DNA of 25,071 bases. Origin: an uncultured Eggerthellaceae bacterium. GTDB lineage: Bacteria > Actinomycetota > Coriobacteriia > Coriobacteriales > Eggerthellaceae. The notes below the pieces were generated by a model. That model made no database searches. It was not told the origin of the DNA and saw only the letters and a program-made list of their open reading frames with translations. Below, piece by piece: positions 20,269-25,071 of this stretch; position 1 is the first letter of the stretch, and each line of letters opens with the position of its first letter. The DNA lies in NCBI GenBank assembly GCA_910585565.1, contig CAJUFC010000157.1:1-25071 (forward strand), read 5' to 3'. Position numbers and translations under genes: made by a program.

Positions 20269-21762
20269 TTAGCTTTCGGCGAGGGGGAGGCGCAGCGTGA
20301 AGGTGCTGCCTTCGCCGAGGGCGCTCTCTACGGTCACGTCGCCGCCGTGGTAGGAGGCGGCATGCTTGACGATGGCCAGGCCTAGTCCGGTGCCGCCGGT
20401 CTCCTTCGACCGGCTCTTCTCGGTGCGATAGAAGCGCTCGAATATCTTGGAGCGGTCCTCGGCGGGGATGCCGATTCCCGTGTCGCGCACACGCACGATG
20501 GCCCACGGGCCTGCCGGCGCCTTGCCGCTGTTCGCCTTGCCGCTGTTCGCCTTGCTGCCGTCTGTTGCGATGGCTTCGCTTGTGGCGGCGTTGGCCACGG
20601 TGGCAGCTGCCTGCGCTTCCGCTTGCGTCTCTGCCTGCACCTGCACCCGCACAGCGCCTCCGTCGCCCGTGTAGCGTATCGCGTTCTCCACCAGGTTGGA
20701 CACCGCCTGCTCTATCAGCGGCTCGCTTCCCGCCGTGCGCACCGGCGTCCCATCGAAGGCGAGGCTCACCTGCCGCTCGCGCGCGAGCGGTTCAAGGCGC
20801 TCGCAGGTGCGGCGCACCACTTCCAGCAGGTTGACCGGCGCTCGCTCGGCGGCATCGAACGAGGACTCGTCCAAGCGGGACAGCGTGAGCACGTCGTTGA
20901 TGAGGGCGCGCAGCCGCTGCGACTCCAGGTAGATGCGGCCTGCGAAGTCGCGCACGTCCTCGGGCGCCACCAGGCCGCTGGCGATCATCTCAGCCGAGCC
21001 GGATATCACCTGCAGCGGCGTCTTCATCTCGTGAGATACGTTTGCGGAGAACTCTCGGCGCAGTCCTTCGGCCTGCTTCAGCTCCTCGTTCTGGCGCTTG
21101 AGCTGGCGTTGTTGCTGGTCGATGCGCCTCAGAATCGGCTGCATCTCCTCATAGACGTCGCCGGCCAGAGGGTCGTTTGCATCCAGCCCTTGCAGCGGCT
21201 TCATGATGCGCGCCGTCAGGAACCGAGACAGCACGATCACCAGCAGCACGGCGCATGCCATCACGATGCCCATAGGGGCGGCCATGGATCCCAGGAACGC
21301 GAACAGCGACAGCCTCTCTTCGCTGACGCGGATGAAGGAGCCGTCTTGCAGCCGCTCGGCCACGTAGAGGGTGTCTTGGCCCAAGGTGTCGGAATGGCGC
21401 ACCAGCACGCCTTCGCCCTGGCTTTCTGCTTGCTGCATCTCAGGCCGGGAGCCGTGGTTTCCCAGGGCATGGCTTGTCGCTTCGGTGTCGCAGACCACCG
21501 CGCCTGCAGGGTCGACGAGCGTGAAGCGCTCGGGGCCGGGAAACTGGTCGTTGATCAGCGTCGCGCGCTCTTCGGCCGTACGTCCTTCCAGCACCTCGGC
21601 GCAGGCGCGCGCCTGCGCCACCAGCGCATCTTCGGAGCGCTTCTCTTCCGCGAGGTATGACACGGTCACCAAGGCGATGGCGGTAGCCAGAACAGCGATC
21701 AGCGTGAACGAGAGCACCGCAGCGAAGATGCTGCGCGACAGGCTGCGCGAGGAGCCAGCCAT
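20269..21762 (-). CDS. Sensor histidine kinase (PhoR-like)
   Basis: 497 residues; the start is three bases after the regulator's stop. One span at ~12-35, an outer sensor region ~36-158, a second span ~160-181, and a HAMP-like/coiled linker ending in QQQRQLKRQNEELKQAEGLRREF. The H-box SANVSHEMKTPLQVI has His244, the N-box NLVENAIRYT lies at 356-365, G1 is RDTGIGIP at 426-433, the F-box IFERFYR, and G2 GGTGLGLAIVKH. Between N-box and G1 there is an extra Ala/Gln/Ser-rich run (~375-420) with a SGKANSGKA duplication, unusual inside the ATP-binding domain. Together with the regulator and the Na/Pi transporter-like gene upstream, a phosphate-linked role is plausible but not shown. Confidence 0.93.
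   Translation of the reverse strand: MAGSSRSLSRSIFAAVLSFTLIAVLATAIALVTVSYLAEEKRSEDALVAQARACAEVLEGRTAEERATLINDQFPGPERFTLVDPAGAVVCDTEATSHALGNHGSRPEMQQAESQGEGVLVRHSDTLGQDTLYVAERLQDGSFIRVSEERLSLFAFLGSMAAPMGIVMACAVLLVIVLSRFLTARIMKPLQGLDANDPLAGDVYEEMQPILRRIDQQQRQLKRQNEELKQAEGLRREFSANVSHEMKTPLQVISGSAEMIASGLVAPEDVRDFAGRIYLESQRLRALINDVLTLSRLDESSFDAAERAPVNLLEVVRRTCERLEPLARERQVSLAFDGTPVRTAGSEPLIEQAVSNLVENAIRYTGDGGAVRVQVQAETQAEAQAAATVANAATSEAIATDGSKANSGKANSGKAPAGPWAIVRVRDTGIGIPAEDRSKIFERFYRTEKSRSKETGGTGLGLAIVKHAASYHGGDVTVESALGEGSTFTLRLPLAES
20521..20550 (-). repeat. 15-bp perfect tandem repeat inside the kinase gene
   Basis: CTTGCCGCTGTTCGC occurs at 20521-20535 and 20536-20550. It encodes the duplicated KANSG unit in the insert of the ATP-binding domain. 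In-frame copy change would be tolerated. Confidence 0.85.
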
Positions 21763-21765
21763 GGC

Positions 21766-22485
21766 TCACTCCGTCGAGCGCAGGCGGTAGCCCACGCCGC
21801 GAACGGTCTCCAGCATGGCGGCGAGGCCCTTGTCGGCCTGGTCGAGCTTCTGGCGCAGCGTCTGCATGTGGACGTCCACCGTGCGCGTGCCGCCGAAGAA
21901 CTCCGAGCCCCACACGGCCTCGAAAAGCTGAGCGCGCGACAGGGCGCGGCCCGGGTTCTCCATCAGCACCTGCAGCAGCTCGAATTCCTTCAGGGTGAGG
22001 GGTATAGGCGTTCCGGCGACCTCGACCTGGTGGGCATCAGGGTCGAGCGCCAGCTTGCCGCGCACGATGCGCCCGCCGTGGCTCGGTGGCTCGGTGCGGC
22101 GAACGCGACGCAAAAGCGCGTTTGCGCGCGAGACGAGCTCCATCATGGAGAAGGGCTTGGCCAGATAGTCGTCAGCGCCCGCATCCAAGCCGCATACGGT
22201 GTCCAGCTCGGTGCCTTTTGCGGTGAGCATGATCACCGGCACGTCCCGAAGCTGGCGGTCCGCACGCGACTGCGCCAGGATGCCCAAGCCGTCGATGCCC
22301 GGCAGCATGATGTCCAGCAGCACCAGGTCAGGGACGGCTTCGCGACACGCCGCGAAGAACGCCTCTGCATCGGGAAAGCCGCGGGCGTCGAAGCCTGCTT
22401 GGCGCAATGCGTACAGCGTGAGGTCGCGGATGTTGTCATCGTCTTCCACGTAGAAGACCAGAGGTGTCGGCTCGCTCGGCGGCAT
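21766..22485 (-). CDS. OmpR/PhoB-family response regulator
   Basis: 239 residues from ATG at 22485 (GGGAGG four bases before); the frame is open upstream to 22518 without a better site. Receiver domain: acidic pocket VEDDDN, phospho-acceptor Asp58 in LVLLDIMLPG, Thr in IMLTAKG, Lys110 in LAKPF. The C-terminal winged helix is of the PhoB/OmpR type: PIPLTLKEFELLQVLMENPGRALSRAQLFEAVWG, then RTVDVHMQTLRQKL and ETVRGVGYRL. Transcribed with the kinase gene, which starts three bases after its stop. Confidence 0.95.
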   Translation of the reverse strand: MPPSEPTPLVFYVEDDDNIRDLTLYALRQAGFDARGFPDAEAFFAACREAVPDLVLLDIMLPGIDGLGILAQSRADRQLRDVPVIMLTAKGTELDTVCGLDAGADDYLAKPFSMMELVSRANALLRRVRRTEPPSHGGRIVRGKLALDPDAHQVEVAGTPIPLTLKEFELLQVLMENPGRALSRAQLFEAVWGSEFFGGTRTVDVHMQTLRQKLDQADKGLAAMLETVRGVGYRLRSTE

Positions 22486-22573
22486 AAGACCTCCCTCATC
22501 GCCTGCGTTTTCGCCCATTCTAACCTACCAGCCAGGCGCGAGGTCGCGGTCAGTCGAGGCGTTGCTCGCAAGT

Positions 22574-22605
22574 TGAAAAGCCCGAAAGGCTGCGGCAGCT
22601 GCAAG
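22574..22605 (-). terminator. Weak hairpin between the transporter and regulator genes
   Basis: On the minus strand a GCGGC/GCCGC hairpin is followed by AGCC-TTTCG-GGCT and TTTTC. This could partly stop transcription from the Na/Pi transporter-like gene before the two-component genes. The pairing is short, so confidence is low. Confidence 0.3.
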
Positions 22606-22642
22606 GCCGCACGGCTGCTTGTGCTCCCGCTTTGCGCCATCG

Positions 22643-23686
22643 CTATGCGGCAGGCAAAGGGTCGCTGGTGCCCAGCGCGCCTTCGACCCCAGCGAGCTGG
22701 TGCGGACGGCCTGGGCGCTCGGGCAGAATCAGCATGACCAGCTTTACCATCAGCGGGACCAGCGGCAGCCAGATGAGGGTCATCGCCACGTTGAAGAGCG
22801 TATGGGCATTGGCGATCTGCCGCGCGATCACCTCGACGCCTGCGCCGCTCGGCGGCAGCGCCGCCACCAGGCTGGCGAACGGGCCGGTGAGCCCCACGAA
22901 CAGCAGGCAGCCCGAGAGGTTGAAGATGCAGTGGGCCAGGGCCACGCGCTTGGCGTCGCGCGACTGCCCGATGGAGGCCAGCAGCGCTGTCACCGTGGTG
23001 CCTAGGTTGTCGCCCAGCAGGATGGGGATCGCGCCCTCCAGCCCGATGATGCTTGCGCCGTCTGGGCCCGGCTGGGACGCGAAGTTCTGCAGCACCGCGA
23101 TGGTGGCGCTCGAGCTTTGCACGATCAGCGTCATCACGGTGCCGACCACCACGCCCAGCACGGGGATGCCCGCCACCTGGGCGATCGCGTCGGTGAACAC
23201 CGGATTGGACGCCAGCGGCTTCATGACCGACCCCATGGTCTCGATGCCCACGAACAGCAGGCCGAATCCGAAGACCGCCTTGCCTCCCAGCTGCACGCGC
23301 TCGCGCTTTGCCACCGTCATGATGAGGAAGCCAGCTGCTACGAACAGCAGGATGTAGTCGGACAGCTTGAACGCGATGATCTGCGCCGTGATGGTGGTGC
23401 CGATGTTCGCGCCCATCACGATGGGAATGGCCTGGGGAAGGCGCATCAGGCCTGCGCTGACGAAGCCGATGGTCATCACTGTCGTAGCGCTGGAGCTTTG
23501 CAGCACGGCTGTGGCGAAGGCGCCAGCCAGCACGCCCAGCACGGGGTTCTTCGTGACCGTCGCCAGGATGGAGCGCATGCGCTCGCCTGCCGCCCTTTGC
23601 AGGCTCCCGCTCATCATGTTCATGCCATACAAAAAGATGGCCAGGCCTCCCAGGAGGCCCAGCCCTATCGTCAGTATCTCGTTCAC
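22643..23686 (-). CDS. Na/Pi cotransporter family protein (NptA-like), without PhoU domain
   Basis: 347 residues from GTG at 23686, with AAGG ten bases before it. Two inverted Na_Pi_cotrans repeats are present, each with the family hallmark: QSSSATTVMTIGFVSAG near 63-79 and QSSSATIAVLQNFAS near 200-214. GANIGTTIT and GDNLGTTVT are the matching second motifs. About eight spans. Many bacterial members continue for about 200 residues with a PhoU-like cytoplasmic domain. Here the protein ends soon after the last span (ILPERPGRPHQ ... DPLPAA), and no such domain follows. Phosphate or another anion is the likely substrate. It lies upstream of a PhoB/PhoR-like pair on the same strand. Confidence 0.9.
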   Translation of the reverse strand: MNEILTIGLGLLGGLAIFLYGMNMMSGSLQRAAGERMRSILATVTKNPVLGVLAGAFATAVLQSSSATTVMTIGFVSAGLMRLPQAIPIVMGANIGTTITAQIIAFKLSDYILLFVAAGFLIMTVAKRERVQLGGKAVFGFGLLFVGIETMGSVMKPLASNPVFTDAIAQVAGIPVLGVVVGTVMTLIVQSSSATIAVLQNFASQPGPDGASIIGLEGAIPILLGDNLGTTVTALLASIGQSRDAKRVALAHCIFNLSGCLLFVGLTGPFASLVAALPPSGAGVEVIARQIANAHTLFNVAMTLIWLPLVPLMVKLVMLILPERPGRPHQLAGVEGALGTSDPLPAA

Positions 23687-23801
23687 GCCCGCAATGCCTT
23701 CCTGCTCGCTTTTTTGGGGGTTTGCATCGTACGGTGAAGTCTACGGGGGCCGCGTACGAGCGCGGTAAAGGGCAGGTAAAGCCTTTGTAAAGTTGCAGGC
23801 C

Positions 23802-23925
23802 AACACAGTAACACAGGGGACTAACACAGGGGACGGTTCTCTGTGTTAGAGGGGAATAACCGCAGGAGACTAACACAGTAACACAGAGAACCGTCCCCTG
23901 TGTTACTGTGTTGGCCTTGTGTTGC
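23802..23925. repeat. REPIN-like inverted pair between symporter and Na/Pi transporter genes
   Basis: Half-arms AACACAGTAACACAGGGGAC (from 23802) lead into unit 1 at 23822-23848 (TAACACAG/CTGTGTTA). After 29 bases comes unit 2 at 23878-23906, with perfect GTAACACAG/CTGTGTTAC arms, then half-arms CTGTGTTGG and CTTGTGTTGC ending at 23925. This is five bases from the symporter stop codon. Confidence 0.92.
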
Positions 23926-23930
23926 GACCC

Positions 23931-25071
23931 TTAGGCGCCCACGGCCATGTCGGACTCGATGGCCTCGTCCTGCTGCGAAGGGGCCGCTGCTCCGTCCAGC
24001 TCGCGTGCGGCTATCTCGTCTTTGGTGAAGCCTTTCCAGGTCGCCTCGATGCCACGCGCCCGGTCCTGCGCGGCCGACATGAGCCCCGGGACGATGTAGG
24101 CTATCCAGCAGGCAATGGCTCCCCATAGGTTGACGCCGAGGAAGTTCGCGTACTTGCCCTCGCCGATGTTCATGAACGACAGCGACGCCGGGTCGATAAC
24201 GTCCCAGATGCCCAAGACCATGCCGATCCAGAATGCGAGCATGAAGCCTGTCGTCGTCGGCTTCACCACGCCATGCAACAAGAAGATGGGACCGAGTCCC
24301 ATGATCATGGTGCCGGAGATGGTGGTGGCCGTGATGATGCTTGCCCCCATGATCATGGGCAGGTTGCCCAGAACGCCGAAGATGATCATGACCCCGATGC
24401 CGATCATGCGAACGTTCTCAGGCTGGACGCCCACGATGCCCGGCAAATCGCGCGAGCACAGCTTGCCGAGCGACGTGAAGGTCGAATCAAGCGTCGAGCC
24501 CGCCGTCGATATCATGATGACGGCCACGATGAAGAAGGCGACGATGCCGAGCGAGCGGGCAACGATGACGGGCGCGTCGGAGCCGCTGCGCGCGATGCCG
24601 TCGAGGAAGAGATCGACGCCGACGAGCGAGAACAGCACGATAGCCAAAAAGCCGAGCAGTCCGGCGACCACGAACGCCTTGAGCATCTTCTTCTCTTCGC
24701 ACAGGAACCCGCGGTCAGTCAGAACGGCGTCATGGAACCCGTACGAGAGGCACTGGAGCCCGGCGCCAATGATGAAATCGACGCCGCCCTCGAGCGTCCA
24801 GGCGCCACTGGTCGCGTAGGCGTCGATGCCGTGCTGCGGCACGATGACGCACAAGACGCCGACGAGCAGTACGCCGAACAAGACGGCCTGCACCACGTCG
24901 GTCACGAGCGAGCCGCGCATGCCGCCTTTGCAGCAATAGGCAATGGTGATGAAGGTCATCAGCAGCGCTGCGATGATGAAGGGGGCGCTGCCCGAATCGC
25001 CATAGTAGGCGCCGATGACCGAGGTATTGGACCAGATCTCGTTGAACAGGCGCACGAGGATGGCGGCCGAG
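23931..25071 (-). CDS. Sodium:solute symporter (SSS family), 5' end cut by the window edge
   Basis: The frame is open to the last base (about 380 residues visible), so the N-terminal spans are outside. The visible part has about nine spans and the SSS signatures AYCCKGGMRGSLVTDVVQAVLF (end of the loop before a span), FHDAVLTDRGFLCEEKKMLKAF and VIMISTAGSTLDSTFTSLGKLCSRDL. The last is the conserved span-8/9 region carrying the sodium-site Ser/Thr residues. The C-terminal tail (~35 residues, KGFTKDEIAARELDGAAAPSQQDEAIES) is hydrophilic and cytoplasmic. Substrate not identifiable from this part. GTG at 25055 is only an internal codon, since homology (AAILVRLFNEIWSNT) continues before it. Confidence 0.9.
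   Translation of the reverse strand, partial: SAAILVRLFNEIWSNTSVIGAYYGDSGSAPFIIAALLMTFITIAYCCKGGMRGSLVTDVVQAVLFGVLLVGVLCVIVPQHGIDAYATSGAWTLEGGVDFIIGAGLQCLSYGFHDAVLTDRGFLCEEKKMLKAFVVAGLLGFLAIVLFSLVGVDLFLDGIARSGSDAPVIVARSLGIVAFFIVAVIMISTAGSTLDSTFTSLGKLCSRDLPGIVGVQPENVRMIGIGVMIIFGVLGNLPMIMGASIITATTISGTMIMGLGPIFLLHGVVKPTTTGFMLAFWIGMVLGIWDVIDPASLSFMNIGEGKYANFLGVNLWGAIACWIAYIVPGLMSAAQDRARGIEATWKGFTKDEIAARELDGAAAPSQQDEAIESDMAVGA

Noticed and set aside
20623..21660. 345-codon open frame on the plus strand
   Set aside because: Opposite strand of the histidine kinase, which has all its motifs intact.
22233..23876. 547-codon open frame on the minus strand
   Set aside because: Overlaps the Na/Pi transporter-like and regulator genes in another frame and starts within a repeat; no family pattern.

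Overview
High-GC bacterial chromosome segment. The gene content suggests Coriobacteriia, probably Eggerthellales. The pointers are a LuxR-type regulator with a multi-membrane-span N-terminus, DUF5648-type surface repeats, a Tat-type flavodoxin lipoprotein, an FtsX-like permease and dispersed CCGTCCC-core palindromes. This lineage call rests on family knowledge; no marker gene is present.

Layout. 1-1172 (-): 3'-truncated secreted protein with an NPCBM sugar-binding module. 1456-1827 (-): YxeA-family small secreted protein. 2033-2464 (-): MarR regulator, divergent from a DHA2-type MFS gene that survives only as its first ~43 codons (2621-2749). That fragment runs into an antisense ParB/Spo0J fragment (2750-3224) ending at a repeat, so 2.6-3.27 kb is a rearranged remnant. 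3292-3750 (-): small four-span membrane protein. 4048-4824 (-): REP-associated Y1/HUH transposase (RAYT) with its palindromes on both sides. 4947-8498: likely redox or aromatic-detoxification cluster of alpha/beta hydrolase, CMD-cupin fusion and ABM monooxygenase (-), divergent from TetR and a flavodoxin lipoprotein (+) across two operator-like palindromes. 8695-11907 (+): FtsX-type permease without an ATPase, then a membrane LuxR regulator. 12150-15011 (+): 953-residue secreted protein with DUF5648 repeats and two tandem esterase domains. 15194-18745 (-): four-gene operon of ECF sigma factor, membrane protein, ABC ATPase and ABC permease. 19110-20116 (+): lipoprotein with a strong intrinsic terminator, then an ArsC/Spx-like protein. 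20269-23686 (-): Na/Pi cotransporter-like protein, OmpR/PhoB-type regulator and PhoR-type kinase. 23931-25071 (-): 5'-truncated sodium:solute symporter.

The most notable system is the repeat family. I count 16 full or nearly full copies of a hairpin with a conserved GGGACGGYTC core (reverse GARCCGTCCC) and arms that change in a compensating way: TAACACAG/CTGTGTTA, ATAGCACAG/CTGTGCTAT and GAGTCAAG/CTTGACTC. Four pairs are inverted with 27-30 nt between them (REPIN-like). Copies sit just past the stop codon of at least eight genes with fixed polarity, with one to three loose half-arms between the stop codon and the full hairpin. One RAYT in the window is the obvious candidate for moving them. 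No rRNA, tRNA or CRISPR array was seen.
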